Shown piece by piece: positions 44,868 through 56,599 of a DNA stretch of 64,000 nucleotides. The DNA comes from Euborellia annulipes. Taxonomy: Eukaryota > Arthropoda > Insecta > Dermaptera > Anisolabididae. The stretch covers positions 1-64,000 of the forward strand of contig JAKCPI010004270.1 in assembly GCA_023213315.1 (NCBI GenBank), read 5' to 3'. Positions within the stretch are counted from its first letter, which is position 1. Each line of letters starts with the position of its first letter. The notes beneath the pieces were generated by a model, which saw only the letters and a program-made list of their open reading frames with translations, had not been told where the DNA came from and did no database searches. A program made the position numbers and the translations under genes.

Positions 44868-46113
44868 TTAAATGCTTTTATTTAACTTACTCTTTCAAGG
44901 TCACCAACTTTATGGCTTTGTTAAGGACACTTCCCGATGAGCTAGAGGTGTGAAATTTGATATTTAAGAGTCATTTTTGATGACGCAAATTGTGAGTTTG
45001 GTTTTACCAAAATAGACCAAACTAATGTGGTACTTTATTTGAAAACCTTCGTGAATTAATGTAATTTCAAAAGACTTCCCGATGGGCTAGAGGTGTGAAA
45101 TGTAATACTTAAGAGTCATTTTTGATGACGCCACTATATGGTGGTTTTGATCAAAATAGACCAAACTAATGTGGTACTTTATTTGAAACCCTTCGCGAAT
45201 TAATGTAATTTCAAAAGACTTCCTGATGGGCTAGAGGTGTGAAATGTAATACTTAAGAGTCATTTTTGATGACGCCACTATATGGTGGTTTTGATCAAAA
45301 TAGACCAAACTAATGTGGTACTTTATTTGAAACCCTTCGCGAATTAATGTAATTTCAAAAGACTTCCTGATGGGCTAGAGGTGTGAAATGTAATACTTAA
45401 GAGTCATTTTTGATGACGCCAACTATATGGTGGTTTTGATCAAAATAGACCAAACTAATGTGGTACTTTATTTGAAACCCTTCGCGAATTAATGTAATTT
45501 CAAAAGACTTCCCGATGGGCTAGAGATGTGAAATGTAATACTTAAGAGTCATTTTTGATTACGCCACTATATGGTGGTTTTGATCAAAATAGACCAAACT
45601 AATGTGGTACTTTATTTGAAGCCTCACGCAAATAAGGCCCTATTAACTATAGTTTTGAATTTTGATATTTACGAGTCATTTTTTTATGATAATGAATAAT
45701 TTTTCAATTGAACCAAATCAAAATAGGGCAAACTAATGTGGTACTTTATCATATTGATGATTTTTGATAAGACTAAAAGACTAAAAAGCTTAAAATAAAA
45801 ATAAAATAAAAAAAAAAGATTTTTAAAAAAATGCTTTTATTTAAATTGAACTAAAAGAGAGAAATAAGAAAGAAATAATTTAATTGTTCTTGTTAAAATT
45901 TTTTAATATTTATGACTTAAAATAAAAGCGTGCGGCGCGAGCCTCGGAATCACTTCGAAGCGCCCCACGCTTTTATTTTAAGTCATAAATATTAAAAAAT
46001 TTTAACAAGAACAATTAAATTATTTCTTTCTTATTTCTCTCTTTTTAGTTCAATTTAAATAAAAGCATTTTTTTAAAAATCTTTTTTTTTATTTTATTTT
46101 TTGTTCATGTGAT
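44868..46113 (-). repeat. 144-bp tandem-repeat/palindrome element (copy B)
   Basis: Inverted relative to copy A at 24905. It has five to six 144-bp units (ACTAATGTGGTACTTTATTT repeated), then the palindrome around CGTGCGGCGCGAGCCTCGG, with ends AAATGCTTTTATTTAA at both sides. It lacks the GC-rich 5' hairpins of copy A. Together with 46114-46499 it interrupts the satellite array with a 12-bp duplication. Confidence 0.75.
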
Positions 46114-46466
46114 AACTTAAGTGTAGCAGATGCGAACCACATTTTTTTTAGTTGTCGGTACAGTCAAACTCAATCAGAACTGCTGATGGTGGCTCTCATT
46201 GGGAAGGTTACATTACCTTTGAGTATAATTACATTACTTTTGAGCGCTGAAGAGGATACCGATATATATAAATTAATAGGAACTTTTTTTGAACACCATA
46301 GATATAGACATATAATTTTGTTAAAATTTTTTTTTTTTTTTTTTTTTTGTATTTATATATTAAGTCAGTTGTAACATATAATATAATATGATATAATATT
46401 ATAATAAATATTACTGTAAAAATGATGTACCTTGGTGCTGGCCAAATGGTTTTTAACCAGAGCCAA

Positions 46467-46499
<33 letters not shown>
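46114..46499 (+). other. Poly-A-ended segment next to copy B
   Basis: Unique sequence ending in a run of about 30 A (46471-46499). Its end is followed by AACGATTTCTTT, which also precedes 44868. It may be a separate retro-inserted piece or part of one composite insertion. No ORF recognised. Confidence 0.45.
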
Positions 46500-46502
<3 letters not shown>

Positions 46503-47215
46503 GATTTCTTTCAAATTTTAAATATTTCCTATTTTTGGTATAGAAAACAAGGTACAATTGATCTGGTCTTTGGAAAAACTCGAGTACTAGTACTTTACTG
46601 ATGTACCTTTTTAGTTTTTTTAATTTTCTCAATATTTCCTTTGACAATTTCTTTCAAATTTTAAACATGTACTATTTCCAGTAAATAAAACAAATTACAC
46701 TAGGACTGATCTTTAGGAAGCCTCAAAAAATAGTACTTTTATGATGTACTTTTTTAGTTTTTTTCCACTTTTCTCGAAATTTTCTTTACCGATTTCTTTC
46801 AAATTTTAAATATGTATTATTTGTGGTATAGAAAACAAAATGCGATTGATCTGGTCTTTGGAAAACCTCGAGTATTAGTACTTTACTGATGTACTTTTTT
46901 AGTTTTTTCCACTTTTCTCGAAATTCGCTTTAAAGATTTCTTTCAAATTATAAATATTTCCTATTTGCGGTATAGAAAACAAAGTACAATTGATCTGGTC
47001 TTTGGAAAAACTCGAGTACTAGTACTTTACTGATGTACCTTTTTAGTTTTTCCAATTTTCTTAAAAATTCACATTGATTTATTTCAAATTATAAGCAACA
47101 TTATGAAATTAAGCTAAATTTTATCTTTACTTTGGAATACTTCGAGTACTAATACTTTACTGAGGTATAATACTTTTTTAGTTTTTTCCAATTTTAACAA
47201 AAAAAAATGACCGAG
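46500..47215 (+). repeat. Satellite array, right part (about 5 units)
   Basis: Starts of GATTTCTTTCAAATT-type units at about 46501, 46645, 46790, 46934 and 47075 give a period of 143-146 bp. Units share GAAAACAAAGTACAATTGAT and CTCGAGTACTAGTACTTTAC and diverge by roughly one base in five to ten. Confidence 0.85.
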
Positions 47216-47690
47216 CTCGGTCATCCCGGCACTTAAAATAAATCTCAGTATTTTTAAAGATTTAATTCAAAGAATTGTCTGCTTTTTTTCTCTTGGCGCA
47301 AAACAACACCCTTTGACGAAATTTATAAATGAAAAGAAGAAAATGAACGTAGGCTAATCAATTCTAAATTTTAATGATTGATTATTTTATTTTTTTATTT
47401 AGAGCCATACTGAATAGAGGAAGTATGTCAAGGTATGATTGATTGGCTGCTGAACCTTTATTTAGAGTGTATGTGTGTATTTGAATGCTTTGACCTCTAC
47501 AGGCAGGCCTTTTAAAATAAAAGCATTGTTTGTCCATTCATCAAAAAAAAAAAAAAACGTGACTCCGAATTTGTAGTATTTTAGTTTTGAGCCAATTTGT
47601 AACAGCTGCTACTTATAATTTTATATTTTGTATTTATTTTTGAAATTTATTCTATTTTTAAGTAAAAGTAAAAATTATTAGAATGATAGA
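47216..47690. other. Stretch between satellite and foldback element, nothing recognised
   Basis: Low complexity and unique A+T-rich sequence. Confidence 0.35.
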
Positions 47691-47696
47691 CAGGGA

Positions 47697-48555
47697 GAGA
47701 TTCGTGTAGTACTTAATGAAAAACAAATTCTGTTAAAGCGAGAGAACGACGCACTTCTCAACGGTTCGTCTAAAAAAAAATGTTAAAGATTTTGCCAGCA
47801 TGCCTTAAGCCGTGGATAACAATAAGATTTACAAAAGCAGCAATGGATAGTTCGGTATCGTTCATTCTTTGTATACACGAAATCTCGAGTTCGAATCTCG
47901 CCTTGTGCAACTATTTTTTTTTTTTTGTAATTTTTTTTTTAATTCTAAGAATATTTTTTAATATTAATAAATAAATAAAAAGTGTTTTTTAATTATTGGC
48001 TTTTAATTTTTTAACATGTTGTTACATATTCCTGGTATTTAAAGAAAATTCAAATGCTTTCTGTCAAAAATATAATATAAGGTAATATTTAATGTTATTG
48101 TAAATTTGTTCCATTATTCTTTTCTAGTAGGCCCATAATATTAAATATTTCCTTATATTATATTTTTGTCTGAAAGCATTTGAATTTTCTTTAAATAATG
48201 GAACATGTTAAAAATTAAAATCCAATAATTAAAAAAAAAACTTTTTATTTAGTTATTTATTAATATTAAAAAATATTCTTAGAAATCAAAAAAAAAAAAA
48301 TAGTTGCACAGGGCGAGATTCGAACTCGAGATTTCTTATTTACAAAGAATGAATGCTACCGATCTACCCATTGCGGCTTTTGTAAATGTTATTGTTAGCA
48401 ACGGCTTAAGGCATGCTGGCAAAATCTTTAACATTTTTTTTTTAGAGAAGAGTGTTCTCTCGCTTTAACAGAATTTGTTTTTCATTAAATACTACACATA
48501 AAAAAATTTTCGTTCAAATCGGTGACATGAAGGCTATGCACTCCCCTTGTAAGTA
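47697..48555. repeat. Palindromic element with tRNA-like sequence in each arm (copy II)
   Basis: Same layout as 16822-17737: tRNA-like blocks at 47836-47911 (plus) and 48303-48376 (minus), AAGCATTTGAATTTTC-type arm sequence, centre near 48115. The A box GGGTAGATCGGTAGC and B box GAGTTCGAATCTCGCC are better preserved than in copy I, as is the Thr-like loop CTTTGTAAA. The right end CTATGCACTCCCCTTGTAAG matches the half copy at 7000. Confidence 0.82.
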
Positions 48556-48559
48556 AAAA

Positions 48560-49660
48560 AATATTAGTAATAAATAAATTTTTTTTTAATTTGATCATTG
48601 TTATAATTAATTATGTTTATATTGATTTTGTTATGTTTTAGGCTTCTTTTAAAATAAATAAATAATAAATTATGCCTTCTCTATTATTTAATATTTGATT
48701 TCAAAGATGGCGATTCAAAATGGCGATATACATTCTACATCTCTTTTGAATTAAATACAATAACCTAAAAATGGATTATTTTTAATTAAATATTTTTATT
48801 TCTATCAATCAAATAAGCTGCGGAGATTACGAATCTAGAGTTTCTAAACAACAGAAAAAAGTAAATACAAATATTTAATTTTCCTTAAGAAAAGAACAAA
48901 AATTTACAAAACAATTCACGATATCAATAATCTCTTATTTGTAATAAAAATATTTTGATTTTTATTTAAAAATGGATTTAATTGCTTTTGCAAATGGGCT
49001 ACTCGACGGAAGTTAGTCTCTCTCTCTCTCTTTCATTGTATTTTCAAGAAAAATTTTATTATTATTTTTTTTTTTTATAAAAGTGGCGTAAAGTGCTTTT
49101 AAAATTTAATTTCGCATTTGAGTAATGTTTATTTAAAAAAAAAAAAAAAGTTTGAAGTGCATGGAGTAGCTAAGATGGAGGAGGTTCAATAAATTCTCAT
49201 TTAATCAGATATTATAAATCAGAATAAACAATGACGTAGAGAGAGAGTGGAGGGGATAGTCAGGTCTATAGAGTTATAGCTATATTTCAAATTGTTACAA
49301 AGTTTATTTAACTTGAATAATTTGAGCGAGAGAGAAGTGAAAGAGGAAGTTTCAACTAGAGAAACTCTCATTACAACTTATTGACTTCTCTCTCTAGCTC
49401 GCTCCCCTATTAAGATTAAATTCCAAAAATTATGGATTGACCATCAATCATTATTGTTGCTGGATTCATACCAGTTCACAATTAAATTGCTCTCAATTTT
49501 AAAAATATGAAAATGGCTATTAATTTTATTATCTGCCCTAATAATGCAGCCTGATATATTTGCAAAATAAATAGGGATAAACTAGTTTTAGTCTTTTCCT
49601 ATATTCATTAAATAATATATATTTTCCGATAATAATATATTAAAAATAATTAAATAAAAA
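48560..49660. other. A+T-rich upstream stretch, no gene seen
   Basis: Contains one AAAGATGGCGATTCAAAATG block (48704) and a GA/CT-rich segment (49210-49400). No coding blocks. Confidence 0.35.
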
Positions 49661-49679
49661 TATTTAATTAAAATGTTCA

Positions 49680-50060
49680 ATTTTTTTTTTAGGTTATTGA
49701 ACGCCATTTTGAATCACCGCCATCTTTGCAATGAAATGAGCAACAAAAACAGTTTCTTAACAATGAGACTTTTATTGTGAATATTTTAAATTTGTTAGTT
49801 ATTAGCCTTGGTCTTTTTTTCTTAATTAACTAACATATATTTGTTGATAATATTAAATTAAAGATAAATAAATAAAAATATTTAATTTTAAAATGTTCAA
49901 TTTTTTAGGTTAAAATTTTTCATACAAAGAGATGGAGAATATATACATTTATCGCCATTTTGAATCACCGCCATCTTTGCAATGAAATGAGAAACGAAAA
50001 AGAGTTTCTTAACAATATATAGAGACTTTTATTGTCAATATTTTAAAATTGATAGTTATT
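49680..50060 (+). repeat. Tandem duplication of a CGCCATTTTGAATCACC block
   Basis: CGCCATTTTGAATCACCGCC, ATCTTTGCAATGAAATGAG, GTTTCTTAACAAT and GACTTTTATTGT recur about 240 bp apart in the same order. The block is also related to inverted forms at 18660, 18890 and 48704. Confidence 0.75.
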
Positions 50061-50137
50061 AGTTATAGGTACACCAAAATTGTAAAAAACAAACAAACCT
50101 TAAATGGCCTCAGTAGCCGAGAGTGCTTATTTTTCTT

Positions 50138-50196
50138 GCCGAAGGAAAAAAGTTGTGTGCTGTGCGACCAGACACACCAGATTTTTTTATTTTGAC
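50138..50196. repeat. Half of a short hairpin repeat
   Basis: AAAGTTGTGTGCTGTGCGAC then CAGACACACCAGATTTTT is the right arm only. Confidence 0.55.
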
Positions 50197-50448
50197 ATCG
50201 TATTCTCTGGACCCACACACACACACACACACACACTATCTCTCTGTTTTCATTTATTATTAAATAACGAGAATAAAAATAAAAATTTAATTTGAATATA
50301 AAAAAAAAATCATTATTTCCAAGAAATGAATAATTAATTCGTTAATATTCCTTTTTTTTTATTTTAATCAAATCATGTTTGCTAAGAGATTTCCATTAGT
50401 TTGTGTATAAAAACTATTTATTTATATTCTCCTTCTGACGATGGATAT

Positions 50449-50587
50449 AGAAATAGTGTTGTAATTTCCTTAATTAAAAACAAACTAAATAATTAAAATT
50501 AATTTATCAGATATTTATTATTATAATTTCATTTTTGAGGTTAAAACAGAATTGCATTTATTATTTCTAAGAGATGTAGAGTATATA

Positions 50588-50634
<47 letters not shown>

Positions 50635-50745
50635 TGTTTTAACCTCAAAAATGAAATTATTATAATAAATATCTGATAAATTAATTTTAATTATTTATTT
50701 TGTTTTTAATTAAGGAAATTACAACACTATTTCTATATGTTTATT
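50449..50745. repeat. Palindrome with AT-microsatellite loop
   Basis: Arms of about 100 bp (AGAAATAGTGTTGTAATTTC ... TTTTTGAGGTTAAAACAGAA and its complement) face each other across an ATAT run of about 45 bp. No duplications at the ends identified. Confidence 0.85.
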
Positions 50746-50749
50746 TATA

Positions 50750-53280
50750 TTTTGTCTAATTTGTCTTTCTACAAATTGAAACGCCTTCAATTCTCTAGAT
50801 AGATGACCCACGCTTCAATCTCTTTGAAAATAAAACATTTTTATTTTTCTCAAAGTTTCTCCTAAAATGAACGTTAATCTGACTATATTTTATACGATAT
50901 TAATTCCATCAACGTAATAAACTTTGTATAATATTGTTTCTTGAAAAAAAAAACTTTTTTTTTTTAACATCTGCTGACGTAATCAAGAAAGAAAAAGAGC
51001 AAGTCGAAAGGAGGGTGTGAATCCCCTTCTCTCTACGTGCAAGAAATTTGTTATTAACTTAAATAATAATTTAAAGTTAGATCTTTTTTTTTATTAAACA
51101 TAATTACATAATTATTATATGAAGCATCATCTTTTTATTTATTTATTTATTTTTTTATTTAGGTTAAGTACTACTAGCCAACTTAATCTCTATATAAAAA
51201 ATTCGTTTATATGATTAATTAATTATACATAGAATAATAATTTATATTATTAATTTATTTTAATTAACATATGTTTTTAATTAGACATTGAAAATAAGAG
51301 ATAAGTTAACCTCTTTTATCTTTTCTAAGAGATGTAGATCGTATATAAATATAAATGACGAAAAATGGCGGAAAATTAAAATTTAATATAAATATGATTA
51401 ATTATTATAAAATAAATAAAATTTTAACTTTTTTCTATAATGCAGAAATTAATTAATTTTTTTATTTTTAATTTATCTATAAACAATAAAAGAATTCCAG
51501 GGTCGCTTATTTGATTACCAAATTGCCCTGTGACCATTGTTGCAGTCACTAATGGTGAGAAGAAAATAAATAAACAAATAAAGTTTTTTACTTAATAGAT
51601 TGAGAGGTTAACTTGATTCACATCCGCCCTTTTGTATATCCTAAAGCTAATAAATATTTGCTTTTCATCACATCTCTCTCTTTGACACAAACAGTCAAAA
51701 ATAAACATGTAATTTTATTTCTCTCTTCTTTTGCATATTTTCCCAAAGAATAAAACAAAAATAAAAAAAAAAAACAATAACAGAATATTCATTTGATTGA
51801 TTGTTAATTTTATTTAAATAAATAATATTTCATTTTCTCGCATATATTGTTGTAATGTAAACAAGCATTTAGTGCTGGCATTCTTGCAATGTTGCTAACA
51901 TCCGACCCACTACCACCAAGAAATGCCAAAAAATTTTTATTTTATCTTCAGGATCTAGAAATTTTAAATATGATTGATTTTTTTTTTTTTTTAGATGCTC
52001 TTTAAAATGTATATTCTCATTTTGGTCTAAAAATTGTTTAAAGCACACTTTACTCTTGTACTTCATAGGAAAGATTGGAGAAATGGTTGCCATGGTAACA
52101 GAATATAAATATTTTCCCATGTTTAGATCAACAACCCCCCCCCCCCTTTCTCTCGAAATTATGGTACCACAAAATAAATTAAAGACAATGATGATTAAAT
52201 AAAAATTACATAATATAACAATGAACATAAAATAATTATTTAGTTGTTGATAAACTCTAATGAACATTAATAAAACCAATAATTTTAATAATATGAAACC
52301 AATTTAAAAAAAAAATATTAAAATACGTAATTAAAATGTTATAAGAAATGATAAAAAAAAATATTAATGATTAAGAATTTGAGATTAAACTGAACTGAAA
52401 ACACACTTAAACTGTTTAAGGATGAATAGAGGAGAAATAAAAAAAATATTAAAACAAAAATAAATAAATAAAATATAAAATAAATGATATTGTGAAAAGA
52501 GAAGAAGTGAAATAAAAATAAATATAAAATGAAAAATAATTAAACTAATTAAGAGTAAAGTGAGGTTAGTTTCACACCTATTCTCACCCTAACTGGTGGT
52601 TCTCAGTTCAGTATCGTCGATTGATGATTATAAATAACATATGAATTAATTAATGAAACAAAATAATAATTAAAATACAAAAATAATAATTAATCTAAAA
52701 ACAAATAAAAAAAATAATTAAAAATATTGTTAAAACATAAAACAACTAATTAATTAATTTAAACAAACAATAATTAACAACAAATAATAATAATAAAACC
52801 TAAAACTAATTGTTAAAAGTATTAAATCAAAAAAAAACTTTATTTAATTGATATTTATTTGAAATCTGGAATTTAAAAAAATAAAATAAAATCATCTATC
52901 ATTTAATAAATTGTAAATTGCGAAACGGCGTGTTGATAATTATTAAATTATTCATACTCGAAGGTTCAATTCAAGTATTTTCATTTAACCTAATCAACAT
53001 TCTTTCAGATTTCTTAATAATAGGTGACATTGTTGTGCCAGTTTTCTATTTGCAGCCGAAGAATTAAATTATTAAAATTTATTTTTCTAAATCTAACTGA
53101 AGGTTCGAGTTCCACCCTTTATTTTCTTTAGCTATCCAGCATCCCCCTTTTAGCTCCAGTTCACTCACCGTACCGTGGGGGAAATAAAACTGGTGGGTGA
53201 ACACCAACACACCACAATACTTAAGTGTGTAAAAATTTGACATCTTGGATTCTTATTGGCGGAAACTAAATATATCTCGA
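50750..53280. other. A+T-rich upstream stretch, no gene seen
   Basis: Mostly low-complexity AT with a C run at 52135-52146 and a fragment of the 28676 repeat at 51960-52115. The minus-strand ORF over this fragment is a repeat artefact. Confidence 0.4.
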
Positions 53281-53284
53281 CACA

Positions 53285-53660
53285 AAAAATCTGGTGTGAC
53301 AAGCACAGTACACAACTTTTTATGTAAACACTTAATTGTGACTAACTTCATGGAAATGAGTGAAAAATAGCGGGAAAATTTGAATCTAACTTCACAGAAA
53401 TGCCGACAGATGGCGCTGACGTCGCTGTATATATATAAAAAGGCAAGTAACGGAAGTTCACTTGAGTCGGAGCAAGTAAAGAGTACTTGATAACGGCTGT
53501 CGAAACGTTGTACAGTATTTATATATTTTTAATAAATATTTAATACAAAAATATGGTCTATAATTAAAAATTCTCCTAATAATACACAAATTTCTTTTTA
53601 CCAAAGGTAAGAGAAAGTTGTGTGCTGTGCGAGTAGTCAAACCAGATTTCTTTTGTGAAA
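53285..53660. repeat. Short hairpin repeat split by a Penelope-like fragment
   Basis: Left arm AATCTGGTGTGACAAGCACA at 53289 and right arm GTTGTGTGCTGTGCGAG ... ACCAGATTT at 53613-53651 are the two halves of the hairpin family. Between them (about 53325-53600) lies TTCACTTGAG ... AGTACTTGATAACGGCTGTC then GAAACGTTGTACAGT, related to the ends at 15121-16060. The insertion point is the hairpin loop. Confidence 0.65.
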
Positions 53661-54257
53661 TCGAGCCCCAATGCCGCTGTAGTGTAGTAGGCCGTGAGCC
53701 GAGGGCTTTGTTGTAAAAATATTAACGTTAAATAAACACGATATAAACGAGTTCACTTATTATTAATAAAACTCCACGCGTTCGTATATAATAGTGGCGA
53801 CGAGGATGGGATTTCGAAATAACTCCAGAATTACAACCATATATACAATACAAAGACAAAATGAGTTGTCAGTATTTAATGAATGTATATTATGGAGTTC
53901 TCGAGTTCGACAACGGGACATCATTCGTGTCAAAAGAATTTAAAACATTCTTACAAAAAAAAAATGGAATAAAACAGAAATTATCAGCTCCATACCATCC
54001 ATGATTCAGGTCTGAGAAGTGTTTCTTGTAAGAAGAGAAGAGATGGCTCAAAATAAAAAAAAATAAAAAATTTCCAGGAAAGAAATGAAAATGAGAGATC
54101 AAAGGACCAAGAAATAGGGAACGAAAATGAGAGGTCCCAACTACCGGCACCGGATCCTAGTGAACCACGAAGGTCAATCCGGATCCGGAAGGAACCGACC
54201 TACCTGCAAGATTTTGTAAGGGGGAGGAATGTTGTGCAGTAGGCCGTGAGCCGAGGG

Positions 54258-54428
54258 AATGGGTCGTTTTGATAACTTACCTACCCCAACATTAAAATAG
54301 CCTCTCTATCGGGAAATACATGGTGTTTGTCCTTCAGCTATTTTAATGCTGAAGGACAAACACCATGTATTTCCCTATAGGGAGGCTTTTTTAATGTTGG
54401 GGAAGGTAAGTTATCAAAACGACCCATT
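54258..54428. mobile_element. Near-perfect palindromic MITE in the Gypsy 3' LTR
   Basis: AATGGGTCGTTTTGATAACT is mirrored at the right end, and the arms stay paired almost to the centre (ACAAACACCATGTATTTCCC). Comparison with the left LTR shows that this 171-bp block replaces a few bases between GCCGAGGG and GTAAAAAT. No clean duplication remains. Confidence 0.85.
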
Positions 54429-54515
54429 GTAAAAATATATTAACGTTAAATAAACACGTATTATAAACCCGAGTCTTGTCTACTTATTATTAATAAAACC
54501 CCACGCGTTCGTATA

Positions 54516-54756
54516 TGGACCCTGTTATGCAATGGTGTGTCAAAGACCAAACATCGAGTTTTGAGAAAATCAACAATAAAGTTTTTTGTTTACATTGGAT
54601 TATATATAATTTTTCTTGTCAATTGTGCAAGTAACATTAAATATAAATTTTTTTAGGACATATTTCATAAAAAATAGCATTTGAAACAATATTCCCGTGC
54701 TTAACTCAATTTTGAATTTTTTTGGTCTTTGACACACCATTGCATAACAGGGTCCA
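54516..54756. mobile_element. MITE with TA duplication in the Gypsy 3' LTR
   Basis: 241 bp, ends TGGACCCTGTTATGCAATGG inverted at the right, flanked by TA (54514-54515, 54757-54758). Removing it and one TA restores the LTR end TTCGTATATAATA exactly as in the left LTR. TA target points to Tc1/mariner-type mobilisation. Confidence 0.92.
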
Positions 54757-54768
54757 TATAATAGCCGC

Positions 54769-55265
54769 CCGCCCCGTCCACTTGACGAAACCAACAAATG
54801 AATAGGACCCAAGAGGGTGATGTAGCTATCAAAAACAAAAAAAAAAAAAAAAAAAGGGAAAGTTCAACACACAATTTGAGGTATTTTATTTAAAAGTACG
54901 TTTACACGCAGAGAGAGAGAGAGTGAAGAACTTTTAAACAAGCAAGATAATGTACACTTCTTCTTCTTCTTCTTGTTGTTGGATTGGAAAACGTTCAAAG
55001 GGATGTTCACCTTCTCATCCCCCACCCCCCCTTTTCGTTCTTCCTTCTCATCGTTCGTTCAAAGATACAAACAACTCTTTCTCTAAATTAAACAAAATTG
55101 AACTAAAGTTTAAGAAGTTAAATAATAGAATAGACATCTTGGAAAGCACAGTATTTAGAAAAAAAAAACTCTTTGATTAAATAGAAATTGATTTTTGGAT
55201 GACCCCCGAGGAATCTGCGAGTTGAAGCCATTTGTATATTAATTAACAAATGCGTTGAAAATGGC
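54769..55265. other. Stretch with CT-rich tract and short ORF
   Basis: A 76-codon plus-strand ORF at 54950-55180 has a Ser-rich start from a TCT repeat and a KLNNRIDILEST helix-like end. I do not consider it a supported gene. Confidence 0.3.
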
Positions 55266-55272
55266 CTCAGTA

Positions 55273-56101
55273 CTCTCTTAAAACGAATTAGTAGAATTTT
55301 TACTTATTCAAACAGTAGGTAAGAAAATTACATCAAATTTAGTCATTTTGAGTAGAATCTACTAATATATTTAGTAAGTTTATTGGTTACTTTTAGATTA
55401 GTTATTTTTTACTAATTCAAAAAGTAGTTCATTCAATTCCCGCTGTCTGAGAAGCCAACATGGCCGACCAGCTGTTTGATCGGTTCCTTAATAAAGACAT
55501 TTTTGGCAATATAAGGCTTTATTTAAGTATATAATAATACAAATAAATAATAATATTGAGATAACTTGTATTTTTTGTTAAAAATTGCAGGAAATATATG
55601 TTAAGTCAAAACAAATAGATTCCAAATTTTTTTTAAATTAATAAAATATTATTTTTTAAATAGTCAATTAAGAAATATTTTTACTTAAAATTTAGTAAAT
55701 ATATTTCTTGATATAACGATAATTAGTTTTATTAAGTTTATTTAGAAATAAATTGCTGGGAAGGAATATAGTAACATTCAAGTAAAAAGCATTGTTAACA
55801 TCAGCGACATACTTATATACCAAATAACAGAGTAGTAAAAGTAAGTTAAGTTTAAGTGGGTTCGGCTAGAACTCGAGTCAGTAAACACAAGTTAGGTCCT
55901 CGCACCTTATTTCATATATCTTAAAAGTTTCTTTTTTTTTGTCATTATTTTTTAAAAATTCACTTTTTCAATTAGTGAATTTTTTTATATTAATAATTTT
56001 TACTAATTGAAAAAGTGGATATCCAGTATTTACGGGTGGTCTACTTTGCTTAAAAAAGCGACTATGAATTAGTAGTTTTTTACTAATTCGTTTTTAGAGA
56101 G
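55273..56101. mobile_element. TIR element with TA duplication and known empty site
   Basis: Ends CTCTCTTAAAACGAATTAGT and the complement of ACTAATTCGTTTTTAGAGAG, flanked by TA (55271-55272, 56102-56103). The flanks join as ATGGCCTCAG-TA-GCCGAAAGG, and the unoccupied sequence ATGGCCTCAGTAGCCGAGAG exists at 50104. TTACTAATT blocks repeat inside. No transposase. Confidence 0.88.
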
Positions 56102-56381
56102 TAGCCGAAAGGGGAAAAATAATCAAGTCGACATATAGAGTTGCCACCAGTACTTTATTATCAAGTATTGTACATTATTTCTGGTAATTATACTCTATAC
56201 TTTACGAGAACAATAAAGTACGCAAAAATACCTTAATTCGCATGATTTGATTTTTCTGGGATTCAAAAAAGTTTGGACGTAATAATTTTTGCTTAAAACG
56301 GAATTTCCTACTGCATAAAATTAGCAGCAAGTATTTAATGATAATTTTTCAAACTTGTGTAAAGTTTTTTTTTTTTTTTTT

Positions 56382-56530
56382 TTAAACATTCACACTTTTT
56401 TCTCATTCACACTCACACTCACACACACATTCACACAGTCTTTTCGGCAACTCAGGCCATTTAAGACTTTGACGATAACCGTTGTAATATATATTATTAT
56501 CTATTGTGGGGTCAGGCATTTCTATTTAAC
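56382..56530 (-). repeat. SINE family 2, 3' body
   Basis: On the minus strand: AATGCCTGACCCCACAATAG, GGTTATCGTCAAAGTCTT and GTTGCCGAAAAGACTGTGTG with a TGTGAG-rich tail. The tRNA-like head is missing. Confidence 0.65.
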
Positions 56531-56599
56531 TTGTGTAAAGTAATTTCATTTAAGTATATTCCTTGCACATCAGCATTCACAGAGAGATTTTTTTTTTTT

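Larger units (their letters stand above)
53678..54763 (+). mobile_element. Internally deleted Ty3/Gypsy LTR element
   Basis: Two LTRs (53678-53793 and 54230-54763) start TGTAGTGTAGTAGGCC/TGTTGTGCAGTAGGCC and end TATAATA. They are flanked by the 5-bp duplication GCCGC (53673-53677, 54764-54768). GTGGCGACGAGGATG after the left LTR is a primer-binding-site-like stretch; AAGGGGGAGGAA before the right LTR is the polypurine tract. The internal 436 bp keep an integrase piece FDNGTSFVSKEFKTFL and, after a deletion, a basic C-terminal tail RRSIRIRKEPTYLQDFV ending in a stop. Gag, protease and RT are gone. The right LTR is lengthened by two nested MITEs. Confidence 0.9.

Noticed and set aside
51869..52279. 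136-codon minus-strand ORF
   Set aside because: Spans a dispersed repeat fragment, a C run and A+T-rich sequence; no conserved blocks.
53490..53515. Hammerhead at CTTGATAACGGCTGTCGAAACG
   Set aside because: Only the GAAAC side is good; the CUGANGA box is not met, so it is listed as a Penelope-like end rather than as a ribozyme.
54950..55180. 76-codon ORF with Ser run
   Set aside because: The Ser run comes from a TCT microsatellite; no promoter, splice or family evidence.
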